A stretch of 64,000 nt of DNA from Streptomyces sp. KMM 9044 (GCF_024701375.2 NZ_CP113910.1:4340001-4404000); one strand, 5' to 3'; numbered from the stretch's first letter, positions 42,895 through 52,268 are shown. Translations and numbers: made by a program. The notes: a model not told the origin generated them from the letters alone.

Positions 42895-44006
42895 GCCGGC
42901 CGGCGCACGTCTCCGCGGGCCCCTACGCCCCACCCGTCCCCGCCCGCGAACTCACCGCCGTCTCCGCCGACGGCACCCGGCTGCACGCCGAGGCGCACGG
43001 GCCCGACGGGGCGCCCGCGGTCGTCCTCGCCCACGGCTGGGCCTGCTCGACCGCCTTCTGGGCGGCCCAGATCCGCGAACTCGCCACCGACCACCGGGTG
43101 ATCGCCTACGACCAGCGCGGTCACGGACGTACCCCCGCGAGCCGGAACTGCACCACCGACACCCTCGCCGACGACCTGGAAGCCGTCCTGGCCGCCACGC
43201 TCGCACCCGGCCAGCAGGCCGTGATCGCAGGGCACTCCATGGGCGGCATGACGGTCGTGGCCGCGTCCGCCCGGCCCGCCTTCGTCGAGCACGCGGGGGC
43301 CGTCCTGCTGTGCAGTACCGGCAGTTCACGGCTGATCGCCGGGTCGACGGTGCTGCCGATCCGGCCGGGACGGGTACGGAACTGGCTGACCCGGCGTGTC
43401 CTCGGCTCCCGGGTCCCGCTCGGGCCCGTCACACCGGCCGCCCGCCGCATCCTCAGGTACGCGACGATGGGGCCCGGTTCGACGCCGCACATGGTCGAGG
43501 CGTGTGCCCGTATCGTGCACGCCTGCCCGCGCACGGTCCGCCACTCCTGGTCGCACGTGCTCGGCCTGCTCGATCTCGGCCACGCCGTGAGGGAGTTGCG
43601 GGTGCCCGCGGCCGTCGTCGTCGGCACCGCGGACCGGCTCACCCCGCCGGTGCACGCGCGGGCGATCGCCGCCGAGCTGCCGCACTGCCTCGGGCTCACC
43701 GAACTGCCCGGCGTCGGCCACATGACACCCGTGGAGGCGCCCGGCCTGGTCACCGCGCGGATCCGGGAACTCGCCGCCGCCCACCTGCCTGCCGCGCCTG
43801 CTGTACCGATCGTGTCTGCCGCGCCTGCTGTACCGATCGTGTCTGCCGCGCCTGCTGTACTGACCGTGTCTGCCGCGCCTGCTGTACCGATCGTGTCTGC
43901 CGCGCCTGCTGTACCGATCGTGTCTGCCGCGCCTGCTGTACCGATCGTGTCTGCCGCGCCTGCTGTACCCGTCGTACCCGCCGCACCTGCCGAGGAGAGC
44001 GCATGA
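42891..44006 (+). CDS. Alpha/beta hydrolase
   Basis: A 371-aa serine hydrolase: oxyanion region VVLAHGWACSTAFWAAQI, nucleophile elbow IAGHSMGGMTVVA at about residues 115-127, catalytic Asp in VVGTADRLTPP and His in GVGHMTPVEAP. The last ~65 residues are seven AAPAV(P/L)IVS-type nonapeptides from a 27-bp tandem repeat, outside the fold. GTG start overlaps the monooxygenase stop (GTGA) and its stop overlaps the SDR ATG. Likely hydrolyses the ester or lactone made by the monooxygenase. Confidence 0.9.
   Translation: MSRPAHVSAGPYAPPVPARELTAVSADGTRLHAEAHGPDGAPAVVLAHGWACSTAFWAAQIRELATDHRVIAYDQRGHGRTPASRNCTTDTLADDLEAVLAATLAPGQQAVIAGHSMGGMTVVAASARPAFVEHAGAVLLCSTGSSRLIAGSTVLPIRPGRVRNWLTRRVLGSRVPLGPVTPAARRILRYATMGPGSTPHMVEACARIVHACPRTVRHSWSHVLGLLDLGHAVRELRVPAAVVVGTADRLTPPVHARAIAAELPHCLGLTELPGVGHMTPVEAPGLVTARIRELAAAHLPAAPAVPIVSAAPAVPIVSAAPAVLTVSAAPAVPIVSAAPAVPIVSAAPAVPIVSAAPAVPVVPAAPAEESA
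43790..43978 (+). repeat. 27-bp minisatellite in the hydrolase C-terminus
   Basis: Seven near-identical 27-bp units encoding Ala-Ala-Pro-Ala-Val-Pro-Ile-Val-Ser; the third unit has LTVS in place of PIVS and the last unit is degenerate (PVVP). In frame. Confidence 0.9.
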
Positions 44007-44920
44007 GTGGACAGCGCATGACCGGGGGCCGTCTCGAAGGCCAGGTCGCCGTCGTCACCGGAGCGGCGCGCGGGGTCGGGGAGCTGCTTGCCCGCAAGCT
44101 GTCCGCGCGGGGGGTGAAGGTGGCGCTGGTCGGGCTGGAGCCGGACGGACTCAAGCAGGTCTCGGCGAGGCTGCACAGCGAGAGCGACCACTGGTACGCC
44201 GACGTCACCGACCACGAGGCGATGACCCGGGTCGCGGCGGAGGTGAAGGAGCGCTTCGGGCGGGTCGACATGGTCGTCGCCAACGCCGGTGTGGCGAACG
44301 GCGGTCCGTTCGCCGACTCCGACCCGGAGGCCTGGCGGCGGGTCATCGAGGTCAACCTGATCGGGTCGGCCGTCACCGCCCGCGCGTTCCTGCCGCTGCT
44401 GACCGAGAGCCGCGGCTACCTGCTCCAGATCGCCTCGCTCGCCGCGATCACCCCGGCCCCGATGATGACCGCGTACTGCGCGTCCAAGTCCGGTGTGGAG
44501 GCGTACGCGCACAGCCTGCGCGCCGAGGTCGGACACCGGGGTGTGCGGGTCGGCGTCGGCTATCTGTCGTGGACCGACACGGACATGGTGCGCGGGGCCG
44601 ACCAGGACACGGTGCTGCGGGAGCTGCGGCAGCGACTGCCGTGGCCGGCGAACAAGACGTACCCGTTGGGCCCCGCGGTGGACCGACTCGTCGCCGGGAT
44701 CGAACGGCGCTCCAGCCATGTGTACGGGCAGTGGTGGCTGCGCGGGATGCAGGGCGTACGCGGATACCTGCCCGGAATGATCGGGACCGTCGGTCAGCGG
44801 GAGGTGCGGCGGTTCTCGGACCGGCTCGCCGGCATGCGGACGGGGCTGGTCGGGGCCGGCGGCACCGCCGACGAACAGCACCGGACCGGGCTCGGAACAG
44901 CACCGGACCACGCTGCGTGA
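44003..44920 (+). CDS. SDR family oxidoreductase
   Basis: A 305-aa short-chain dehydrogenase: cofactor loop VTGAARGVGELLARKL (TGxxxGxG) near residues 19-34, VVANAGVANGG, catalytic Ser in LLQIASLAAITPAP, and YxxxK as AYCASKSGVEAYAHSLRAEV. The acidic residue and downstream pattern do not settle NAD versus NADP. ATG overlaps the hydrolase stop by 4 bp. With the monooxygenase and hydrolase it forms an alcohol-to-ketone-to-ester-to-acid type pathway; the substrate is unknown. Confidence 0.9.
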   Translation: MSGQRMTGGRLEGQVAVVTGAARGVGELLARKLSARGVKVALVGLEPDGLKQVSARLHSESDHWYADVTDHEAMTRVAAEVKERFGRVDMVVANAGVANGGPFADSDPEAWRRVIEVNLIGSAVTARAFLPLLTESRGYLLQIASLAAITPAPMMTAYCASKSGVEAYAHSLRAEVGHRGVRVGVGYLSWTDTDMVRGADQDTVLRELRQRLPWPANKTYPLGPAVDRLVAGIERRSSHVYGQWWLRGMQGVRGYLPGMIGTVGQREVRRFSDRLAGMRTGLVGAGGTADEQHRTGLGTAPDHAA

Positions 44921-45000
44921 CTGATCGACGTGCGCAGGGTGATGGCCCGTGTGAATCTGGTCGGGCAACAGCCCCCACACCCCAACGGGAGTGAACCCAC

Positions 45001-45189
45001 ATGGGTATGAAGGACCAGTTCCAGGAGAAGTCCGAGCGGATGAAGGACCAGGCCAAGCAGAAGATGGGCGAGGCCGGGGAGCAGCACCAGAACCGCGGCC
45101 GCGGTCGCGAGGAGGAACCGGACAACCCCCAGCAGCGCCGGCTGCAGCAGGAGTCCGACGAGCGTCGCGAACAGCGCCGCCAGTCCTGA
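45001..45189 (+). CDS. Small hydrophilic protein, unknown function
   Basis: A 62-aa, highly charged protein (MGMKDQFQEKSERMKDQAKQ ... QQRRLQQESDERREQRR) predicted to be helical or disordered, without hydrophobic segments. Composition resembles small stress-related CsbD-type proteins, but no signature is present. It has its own terminator. Confidence 0.6.
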   Translation: MGMKDQFQEKSERMKDQAKQKMGEAGEQHQNRGRGREEEPDNPQQRRLQQESDERREQRRQS

Positions 45190-45218
45190 CCTCGTGAACT
45201 GAGCTGAGCTGAACCGAG

Positions 45219-45250
45219 AAGGGGCGTCTCCTCCCCCGGGGGCGCCCCTT
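45219..45250. terminator. Hairpin terminator
   Basis: AAGGGGCG / CGCCCCTT arms with a 16-nt loop containing a secondary CCCCCGGGGG stem. It lies between the small gene and the leftward protease gene and can serve both. Confidence 0.75.
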
Positions 45251-45265
45251 TCGTGCCGTGTCCGA

Positions 45266-48200
45266 TCAGCCCTCGTACATCCTCGGCGGCAGCTTCGGGC
45301 GGGAGCGGTCGGGGACGTCGCTGTAGGTCGGGGGCGTGGCCGGGGGCTCGGAATCCAGGAGCTCCAGGGCCAGTCGGACCGCGTCGTCCAGTACGGCGTG
45401 CCGGCCCTCCGCCCAGTCCAGCGGGGTGCGCAGTGCCTCCAGGTCGGGAGCGACGCCCTTGTTCTCCACCGACCAGCCGTACGCGTCGAACCAGGCCGCG
45501 TTCATCGGCACCGTGATCACCGTGCCGTCCCCCAGCCGGTGCCGGCCGGTCATGCCGACGACGCCGCCCCAGGTGCGCTGCCCGACCACCGGCCCCAGTT
45601 CCAGCAGCTTGAACGCGGCCGTGATCATGTCGCCGTCGGAGCTGGTCGCCTCGTCCGCCAGGGCGACCACCGGCCCGCGCGGGGCGTTGGCCGCGTACGA
45701 CACGGGCTGCGCGTCGCGGGTGAGGTCCCAGCCGAGGATGGTGCGGGTCAGGGTCTCCACGACGAGTTCGCTGATGTGGCCGCCGGCGTTGCCGCGCACG
45801 TCCACGATCAGGGCCGGGCGGGACACCTCCATGCGCAGGTCGCGGTTGAACTGGGCCCAGCCCGAGCCGCCCATGTCGGGGATGTGCAGGTAGCCGCACC
45901 GGCCGCCGCTCAACTTCCTCACCACCAAACGCCGTTTGGCCACCCAGTCCTGGTAGCGCAGCGGGCGCTCGTCGATCAGCGGGACCACGGCGACCCTGCG
46001 GGGCGGGCCGGCGCCCTCGGCGGGGGTGAACGTCAGCTCCACCGTCGTACCGCCCGCCCCCGCGAGCAGCGGGTAGGGCCCGGTGACCGGGTCCACCGGG
46101 CGGCCGTCGACATGGGTGAGGACGGCGCCCTCGCGGATGCCGGTGCCGGCCAGCGGGGAGCGGGCCCGGGAGTCGGAGGAGTCGCCGGGGAGGATCCGCC
46201 TGACTGTCCAACCACCGTCACGGAGAACGAGGTTGGTGCCGAGGAAGCCCTGGCGGCGCTGGTAGTGCGGCGGGCCCTCGTTGCGGCGGGCGGCGGTGAC
46301 GTAGGCGTGGGACGTGCCGAGTTCACCGAGGAGTTCGCGCAGCAGGTCCGCGAACTCGTCGGGAGAGGCGACCCGTTCGACCAGCGGACGGTACTGGGCG
46401 AGCACCGCGTCCCAGTCGATGCCGCACATGCCGGGTTCCCAGAAGTAGGACCGGGTCAGCCGCCCCGCCTCTTCGTACGCCTGTCGCCACTCGGCCCCGG
46501 GATCGGCCTCGTGCAGGATGCGGCGGACGTCGATCCACACGGTGGAGTCGCTGTCGCCCGGCTCGTTCGCGGGCACCGCGCGCGGCTCGCCCTCGTCCGC
46601 GACGACCAGCCGGGTGCCGTCGCCGCTGACCGCGAAGAAGTCGAGGTGCTCCACGAGTTCGGACTTCTTCGCCCGGCTGATGCCGAAGTGCTCCAGCGTC
46701 GGCCGGCCGCTGGTGTCGTCCGGGTTGGCGAAGGTCTCGCCGAGCGCGCCCGAGATCGGCCAGCGCAGCCAGACCAGTCCGCCGCCCGCGACCGGGTGCA
46801 GCGCAGAGTATTTCGAGGCGGCGACCGGGAAGGGGGTGACCCGGTTCTCCAGGCCCTCGGTCTCGACGGTCACCGCCCCGCTGTCGCCGGCGTCCCCGGT
46901 GTCGTCGGCCTCCACCGGGTCGAGGCCCCCGGCGGCCGGCCGGCCCTCGGGGCTGAGGGCGAAGGGGGAGAGGGTCGCCGACGACAGCGGCACCAGGTAC
47001 GGGCGGCAGCCCAGCGGGAAGGACAGGTCGCCGGTGTGCACGTCGTACACCGGGTCGAAGCCGCGCCAGGACAGGAAGGCGAGGTAGCGGCCGTCCCGGG
47101 TGAAGACCGGATTCTCGTCCTCGAAGCGGCCGTTGGTGACGTCGATGACCAACCGGTCCTTCATCCGGGCCAGTTTGATCTGCCGCAGCGACCGCCCGAT
47201 GCCGGGGTGCGACCAGGTGAGCCACCCGCCGTCGGGTGAGAACGCGAGGTCGCGCACCGGGCCGTTGACGGACCGGATCAGCTCGGTGACCCGGGGGCCG
47301 GGGGCGGCGCCGGAACTTTCTCCGGAGCCCGCGCCGCCGTCGTCATCGGTGCTCTCACCGCCACCCTCGGACTCCCCTGCCTCCTGGGCCTCCCCCGCCT
47401 CCTCGCCGGTGTCGACGAGCAGCAGACGTCCGTCGTGGGAGGCGACGGCCAGCCGCCCGCCGTCCGGGTCGGCGACCATCTCCAGCACCCGGCCCAGCTC
47501 CCCCGAGGCCAGCCGCCGGGCGGGGCGGTGGCCGCTGGCCCGGGGCAGGGAGGCGATCTCGACGGCGTCCTCGCCGTTGGCGTCCGTCACGTACGCCACC
47601 CGCCCGCCCGCGCCGAGCATCTCCGGCAGCCGCACCCGTACGCCCGGGGTGTCCGTGAGGGTGCGGGCGGGGCCGTCGCGGTGGGTGAGCCAGTACAGGC
47701 TGCCGCGTACGATGACGGCGCTGGCCCGGCCCGTCTCGTCCACGGAGATGCCGTCCAGGTGGTGGGCGGCGGGCACCTGGTAGCGGCGCCGCCCCGCGCG
47801 CGGCCCGCTCAGTGCGATGCCGAGCCGGCGCGGCACCGAGCCCGGGGACAGGTCGTCGACGATCCACAGGTCACTGGCGCACTGGTAGACGACCCGGGTG
47901 CCGTCACTGGACGCGTGGCGGGCGTAGAACGCGTCGTGATCGGTGTGACGGCGCAGGTCGGAGCCGTCGTACGCCACGGAGTACAGGTTGCCGACGCCCT
48001 CGTGGTCGGAGAGGAAGGCGACCCGGCCGCCGACGAACATCGGGGAGTGCAGATGCCCGTCGACGTCTTCGGCGCCGCCGCCTTTGCCGGTTTCCCCGCT
48101 CCCGCAGAGCAGGCGCCGTCCGTGCAGCCACAGCCTGCCCGTCGCCCCGCCCCGGTACCGCTTCCAGGAGGCCGGTTCGTGCGGTGCGGTGCCGGTGAGC

Positions 48201-48664
48201 AGCAGGGTCTGCCGTTCCCCGCCGATGTCGGCGACCTGGAGGTCGGTCACCGGGCCCCAGGGCAGTTTGCGGCCGGGACTGCCGTCGGGGGAGAGCTTGT
48301 AGGCCCAGGTGAAGTACGAGAACGGCTCACCGTGCGAGGCGACGGCGAGGATCTCGGCGTCCGTGTTCCCGTTCCGGGGAGCCCAGCCGCAGACCCGGGT
48401 GTCGGAGCTGCCCCAGTAGGTGAGCCGGCGTCCGGGCCCGCCGTCCACCGGGACCAGGTGGACCTCGGGGGCGAGGCTGCGCCAGCTCGTGTACGCGATG
48501 TGGCGGCCGTCGGGGGAGAAGCGGGGGTGGCCGAGTCTGGTGCGGTCGACGGTGAGCCGCCAGGCCCGGCCGCCCGGGGCGTTGAGCGGGGCGAGCCAGA
48601 GGTCGTCCTCGGCCACGAAGCACAGCAGGTCCCCGTTGAGGTGCGGCAGGCGCAAATAGCTCAC
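45266..48664 (-). CDS. Tricorn-type protease (S41 family peptidase)
   Basis: A 1132-aa cytoplasmic protease that trims peptides downstream of the proteasome. Two N-terminal beta-propellers (residues ~1-640; for example LRLPHLNGDLLCFVAEDDLW, FSPDGRHIAYTSWRS) precede a C1 helical region, a PDZ domain (GTGIREGAVLTHVDGRPVDP) and the C2 catalytic core. LGTSHAYV carries the Ser-His pair and DEATSSDGDMITAAFK the nucleophile Ser. GTG at 48664 begins at the first propeller strand. An acidic, Glu/Ser-rich insert lies in the second propeller. Confidence 0.9.
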   Translation of the reverse strand: MSYLRLPHLNGDLLCFVAEDDLWLAPLNAPGGRAWRLTVDRTRLGHPRFSPDGRHIAYTSWRSLAPEVHLVPVDGGPGRRLTYWGSSDTRVCGWAPRNGNTDAEILAVASHGEPFSYFTWAYKLSPDGSPGRKLPWGPVTDLQVADIGGERQTLLLTGTAPHEPASWKRYRGGATGRLWLHGRRLLCGSGETGKGGGAEDVDGHLHSPMFVGGRVAFLSDHEGVGNLYSVAYDGSDLRRHTDHDAFYARHASSDGTRVVYQCASDLWIVDDLSPGSVPRRLGIALSGPRAGRRRYQVPAAHHLDGISVDETGRASAVIVRGSLYWLTHRDGPARTLTDTPGVRVRLPEMLGAGGRVAYVTDANGEDAVEIASLPRASGHRPARRLASGELGRVLEMVADPDGGRLAVASHDGRLLLVDTGEEAGEAQEAGESEGGGESTDDDGGAGSGESSGAAPGPRVTELIRSVNGPVRDLAFSPDGGWLTWSHPGIGRSLRQIKLARMKDRLVIDVTNGRFEDENPVFTRDGRYLAFLSWRGFDPVYDVHTGDLSFPLGCRPYLVPLSSATLSPFALSPEGRPAAGGLDPVEADDTGDAGDSGAVTVETEGLENRVTPFPVAASKYSALHPVAGGGLVWLRWPISGALGETFANPDDTSGRPTLEHFGISRAKKSELVEHLDFFAVSGDGTRLVVADEGEPRAVPANEPGDSDSTVWIDVRRILHEADPGAEWRQAYEEAGRLTRSYFWEPGMCGIDWDAVLAQYRPLVERVASPDEFADLLRELLGELGTSHAYVTAARRNEGPPHYQRRQGFLGTNLVLRDGGWTVRRILPGDSSDSRARSPLAGTGIREGAVLTHVDGRPVDPVTGPYPLLAGAGGTTVELTFTPAEGAGPPRRVAVVPLIDERPLRYQDWVAKRRLVVRKLSGGRCGYLHIPDMGGSGWAQFNRDLRMEVSRPALIVDVRGNAGGHISELVVETLTRTILGWDLTRDAQPVSYAANAPRGPVVALADEATSSDGDMITAAFKLLELGPVVGQRTWGGVVGMTGRHRLGDGTVITVPMNAAWFDAYGWSVENKGVAPDLEALRTPLDWAEGRHAVLDDAVRLALELLDSEPPATPPTYSDVPDRSRPKLPPRMYEG

Positions 48665-48744
48665 CACCCCATGCTTTTCCGGAGGACGGGCCGCAGCAAC
48701 TCGTGCGGGGGCGCGGCGGTTCTCCCGGACGTGACCCAGCACAC

Positions 48745-48763
48745 GTACGAAACGGTTTCGTAC
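48745..48763. promoter_or_regulatory. TetR-type operator in the protease/tetR divergent region
   Basis: Perfect 9-bp arms GTACGAAAC and GTTTCGTAC around one G. This symmetry and size are typical of TetR operators. It lies 81 nt upstream of the protease start and 150 nt before the tetR ATG. A related CGCGTACG/CGTACGCG pair occurs near 48800. Confidence 0.6.
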
Positions 48764-48912
48764 TCTTGAGGTCTCGGGTACATTCGTCAGACAGGAGATC
48801 GCGTACGAATCCGCGTACGCGACGGCGGACGTACGGCACCATGTGTACGGACGCGTGCCGTGTGACGCGGCGACACCCCTGAGGGGGGCGAGGACGTGGG
48901 AAGGTGAGTGGG

Positions 48913-49512
48913 ATGACCGAGGTCGCGACCGTGCGGCGCAGCCGGATCACCCCCGAGCGCGAGACCGAGTTGTACGCGGCCGTACTCGACCTGCTTCGCG
49001 AGGTCGGATACGACGCACTCACCATGGACGCCGTGGCCGCCCGCACCCGGTCCAGCAAGGCCACGCTCTACCGCCAGTGGGGCGGCAAGGCCGAACTGGT
49101 GGTCAGAGCCATGCGGCATCAGAAGCCCGGCATCGTCGGCGGCCTCGACACCGGTTCCCTGCGGGGCGATCTGCACGGCATCATGGGCTGCGAGGACGAC
49201 TGCGTCATGGAACAGAACGCCGCCCTGATGCGGGCGCTCGCCATGGCGATGCACACGAACGACGACCTGCGGCGGGCCTTCAAGGACCTGCTAGTGGAGC
49301 CCGAGGTCGATAAGTTCCAGCGAATCGTCCGGCGCGCGGTCGAGCGAGGTGAGGTCCGCCCGGACAACCCGGCGCTGGCCTACATCGTGCACATGCTCGT
49401 CGGCGCGTTCGCCACACGGACGCTGATGGACGACCTGCCGCCCACGCGGGACTTCCTCACCTCGTACATCGACGCCGTGGTGCTCCCCGCCCTCGGCGTG
49501 TCCCCTCGCTGA
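48913..49512 (+). CDS. TetR-family transcriptional regulator
   Basis: A 199-aa regulator with the N-terminal HTH (VLDLLREVGYDALTMDAVAA then RTRSSKATLYRQWGGKAELV) and a helical C-terminal domain of the TetR_C_16-like type (DCVMEQNAALMRALAMAMHT). ATG at 48913 is preferred over a GTG three codons upstream because GGTGAG precedes it at normal spacing. It lies 127 bp before the MMPL transporter on the same strand and probably represses it and itself. Confidence 0.9.
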   Translation: MTEVATVRRSRITPERETELYAAVLDLLREVGYDALTMDAVAARTRSSKATLYRQWGGKAELVVRAMRHQKPGIVGGLDTGSLRGDLHGIMGCEDDCVMEQNAALMRALAMAMHTNDDLRRAFKDLLVEPEVDKFQRIVRRAVERGEVRPDNPALAYIVHMLVGAFATRTLMDDLPPTRDFLTSYIDAVVLPALGVSPR

Positions 49513-49639
49513 CCGGACCCCGCCGGTCGGCGAGCACCACCAGTACCACCCCTGTCTCCTGACGGACGCAACCGCTCACGTCGTCGGGCCTGTCTCCCCT
49601 GCCCTGGACCACCCACGACCTGACCGGGAGTACTCCCTC

Positions 49640-51895
49640 GTGGCCACTTTGCTCTATCGACTCGGCCGCTTCGCCTTCAGGCGACGGCACTTCGCAGCCC
49701 TGTTCTGGGTGGCGCTGCTGGCGCTCGCCGGCGCCGGCGCTGCCGGTGCCCCCGTCGCCGGCAACAGTTCGTTCTCCATCCCCGGCACCGAGGCCCAGAA
49801 GGCCTTCGACGTGCTGGAGGAGCGTTTCCCCGGGAGCAGTGCCGACGGAGCGACCGCACGTGTCGTCTTCAAGGCACCCGCCGGCGAGAAGATGACCGAC
49901 GCCGACCACAAGGCGACCGTCCAGGACACCGTCGAGGAACTCGCCGACGGCTCCGAGGTCGCCCGTGTCACCGACCCGTACGCGGGCGGAGGCGTCAGCA
50001 AGGACGGCACCGTCGCCTACGCCTCGGTGACCTACCAGGTCTCCGGCATGGAGCTGGAGGAGTCCTCGCGCGACTCCCTCGAGGACTCCGCCGAGAGCGC
50101 CCGGGACACCGGCCTGACCGTGGAGGTCGGCGGTGACGCGCTCCAGGCCGTCCCGGCGACCGGTGCCGCCGAGATCATCGGCATCGGTGTCGCCGCGGTC
50201 GTCCTGGTCATCACCTTCGGCTCGCTGGTCGCGGCGGGCCTGCCGCTGCTCACCGCGCTGATCGGGGTCGGCATCGGCGTCGCGAGCATCACCGCGCTGG
50301 CCTCGACGCTCGAACTCGGCTCGACCACGTCCATCCTGGCCATGATGATCGGCCTCGCCGTCGGCATCGACTACGCGCTGTTCATCGTCTCCCGCTACCG
50401 CGCCGAACTGGCCGAGGGCCGGGAACGCGAGGACGCGGCGGGCCGCGCCGTCGGCACCGCGGGGTCCGCGGTCGTCTTCGCCGGCCTCACGGTCGTCATC
50501 GCCCTCGTCGGCCTGTCGGTCGTCAACATCCCGATGCTGACCAAGATGGGCATCGCCGCCGCCGGCACGGTCGCCATCGCCGTCCTGATCGCCCTCACCA
50601 TGGTTCCGGCACTGCTCGGCTACGCGGGCCGCAGGGTCCGCGCGGCCGGCGAGAAGGGCAAGCCGCGCAGGAACGAGAACGAAAACAAGAACGAAAACAA
50701 GAACGAGGAGAGGAATCCGCAGGGGCAGGCGCAGCGTCCGAACCTGGGCACCCGCTGGGCGAGCTTCGTCGTCCGGCGCCCCGTGGGCGTCCTCCTGCTC
50801 GGCGTCGTCGGCCTCGGTGCGGCGGCCATACCGGCGTCCTCCCTCGAGCTGGGCCTGCCCGACGACGGCTCGCAGCCGACGTCCACCACCCAGCGTCGCG
50901 CCTACGACCTGCTCTCCGAAGGCTTCGGCCCCGGATTCAACGGCCCGCTCGTCGTCGTGGTCGACGCCAAGAGCAGCGACGACCCGGACGCCGTCTTCCA
51001 GCAGGCCGGCGACGACATCAAGGCGCTCGACGGCGCCGTCTCGGTGAGCCCCGCGGCACCCAACAAGGCCGGCGACACGGCGACGATCACCGTCGTCCCG
51101 GACTCGAAGCCCTCGTCCGTCGCCACCGAGGACCTGGTGCACGACATCCGGGACGCAGGGGCGGACGTCAGGGCCGACACCGACGCGGACGTCCTGGTCA
51201 CCGGTGCCACGGCGATGAACATCGACGTGTCGCAGAAGCTCAACGACGCGCTGCTCCCGTACCTGACCCTGGTGGTGGGCCTGGCGTTCCTGCTGCTGAT
51301 CGTGGTCTTCCGGTCGATCCTGGTCCCGCTGAAGGCGGCCCTCGGCTTCCTCCTCTCGGTGATGGCCGCGCTGGGCGCCGTGGTCGCGGTCTTCCAGTGG
51401 GGCTGGCTGTCCGGCCTGATGGGCGTGGAGGAGACCGGCCCGGTCATGTCGATGATGCCGATCTTCATGGTCGGCGTGGTCTTCGGACTGGCCATGGACT
51501 ACGAGGTGTTCCTCGTGACCCGGATGCGCGAGGCCTACGTCCACGGTGAGAAGCCCGGCCAGGCCGTGGTGACCGGCTTCCGGCACGGCGCCCGTGTGGT
51601 GAGCGCGGCCGCGGTGATCATGATGGCGGTCTTCGCCGGCTTCATCGGCTCCAGCGAGGCGATGGTCAAGATGATCGGCTTCGGTCTCGCCATCGCCGTC
51701 TTCTTCGACGCGTTCGTCGTCCGCATGGCGCTCGTGCCGGCGGTACTGGCCCTGCTGGGCAAGAAGGCCTGGTGGCTCCCGAAGTGGCTGGACCGCGTCC
51801 TGCCCAACGTGGACGTCGAGGGCGAGGGCCTGCGCGCCGACGCGGAGGAGAAGGGCGGCAGCCCGGACGACGACCGGGACCTGGCCCGCGTCTGA
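49640..51895 (+). CDS. MMPL/RND-type membrane transporter
   Basis: A 751-aa exporter of the MmpL family. The protein has two halves, each with one helix, a large extracytoplasmic loop and a five-helix bundle. The ion-relay region MMIGLAVGIDYALFIVSRYR is in the first half and VVFGLAMDYEVFLVTRMREA in the second. Between the halves lies an odd Asn/Glu/Lys tract (ENENKNENKNEE). GTG start. Substrates of such proteins are lipids or drugs; here unknown. Likely controlled by the upstream TetR. Confidence 0.9.
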   Translation: MATLLYRLGRFAFRRRHFAALFWVALLALAGAGAAGAPVAGNSSFSIPGTEAQKAFDVLEERFPGSSADGATARVVFKAPAGEKMTDADHKATVQDTVEELADGSEVARVTDPYAGGGVSKDGTVAYASVTYQVSGMELEESSRDSLEDSAESARDTGLTVEVGGDALQAVPATGAAEIIGIGVAAVVLVITFGSLVAAGLPLLTALIGVGIGVASITALASTLELGSTTSILAMMIGLAVGIDYALFIVSRYRAELAEGREREDAAGRAVGTAGSAVVFAGLTVVIALVGLSVVNIPMLTKMGIAAAGTVAIAVLIALTMVPALLGYAGRRVRAAGEKGKPRRNENENKNENKNEERNPQGQAQRPNLGTRWASFVVRRPVGVLLLGVVGLGAAAIPASSLELGLPDDGSQPTSTTQRRAYDLLSEGFGPGFNGPLVVVVDAKSSDDPDAVFQQAGDDIKALDGAVSVSPAAPNKAGDTATITVVPDSKPSSVATEDLVHDIRDAGADVRADTDADVLVTGATAMNIDVSQKLNDALLPYLTLVVGLAFLLLIVVFRSILVPLKAALGFLLSVMAALGAVVAVFQWGWLSGLMGVEETGPVMSMMPIFMVGVVFGLAMDYEVFLVTRMREAYVHGEKPGQAVVTGFRHGARVVSAAAVIMMAVFAGFIGSSEAMVKMIGFGLAIAVFFDAFVVRMALVPAVLALLGKKAWWLPKWLDRVLPNVDVEGEGLRADAEEKGGSPDDDRDLARV

Positions 51896-51920
51896 CAGCC
51901 GTACCGCACCGCAGCACCAG

Positions 51921-51958
51921 CCGGTGAGGGCCCCGTGGGGACGGGGAGCCCTCACCGG
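51921..51958 (+). terminator. Terminator after the MMPL gene
   Basis: Perfect 11-bp stem CCGGTGAGGGC / GCCCTCACCGG with a 16-nt loop, 26 bp after the stop. Confidence 0.75.
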
Positions 51959-51981
51959 CCTCCGTCTTTGCCCGGACGGCC

Positions 51982-52121
51982 GACTCTGCTGCTCCATTCG
52001 GCGAGCGATCACGTGCCGTGCTTTCAGGGCTCGGCCGCGCCCGGCCTGCCTGCATCTGCGACGCGCTCTGAAGGCCGTATCGGCACGGCGTCATCACGCC
52101 GGGTAATTGCGCAGCAGAGTC
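51982..52121. mobile_element. MITE-like element, copy 2 (140 bp)
   Basis: Same length and sequence as copy 1 apart from three substitutions; inverted repeats GACTCTGCTGC / GCAGCAGAGTC. Flanked on both sides by ACGGCC (51976-51981 and 52122-52127), a 6-bp target duplication. Confidence 0.9.
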
Positions 52122-52127
52122 ACGGCC

Positions 52128-52268
52128 GACTCTGTTGCTCAATTCGGGGGAGGGTCACGCACCGCGTCCGGGAGGGGCCGGCCGGGGCCGGACCGCTTCC
52201 TCGCGAGGCCCGTTCCCTGCGCCCCGTCGACGGGCCGGCGTCACTCTCCGCAATGGAGCGACAGAGTC
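52128..52268. mobile_element. MITE-like element, divergent copy 3 (141 bp), in tandem with copy 2
   Basis: Starts GACTCTGTTGCTCAATTCGG and ends CAATGGAGCGACAGAGTC, ends related to copies 1 and 2, with about 17-bp terminal repeats containing two mismatches. The interior is mostly different but the left ~25 bp are alignable. It is flanked by ACGGCC on both sides (52122-52127 and 52269-52274), sharing one copy with element 2. Confidence 0.8.
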
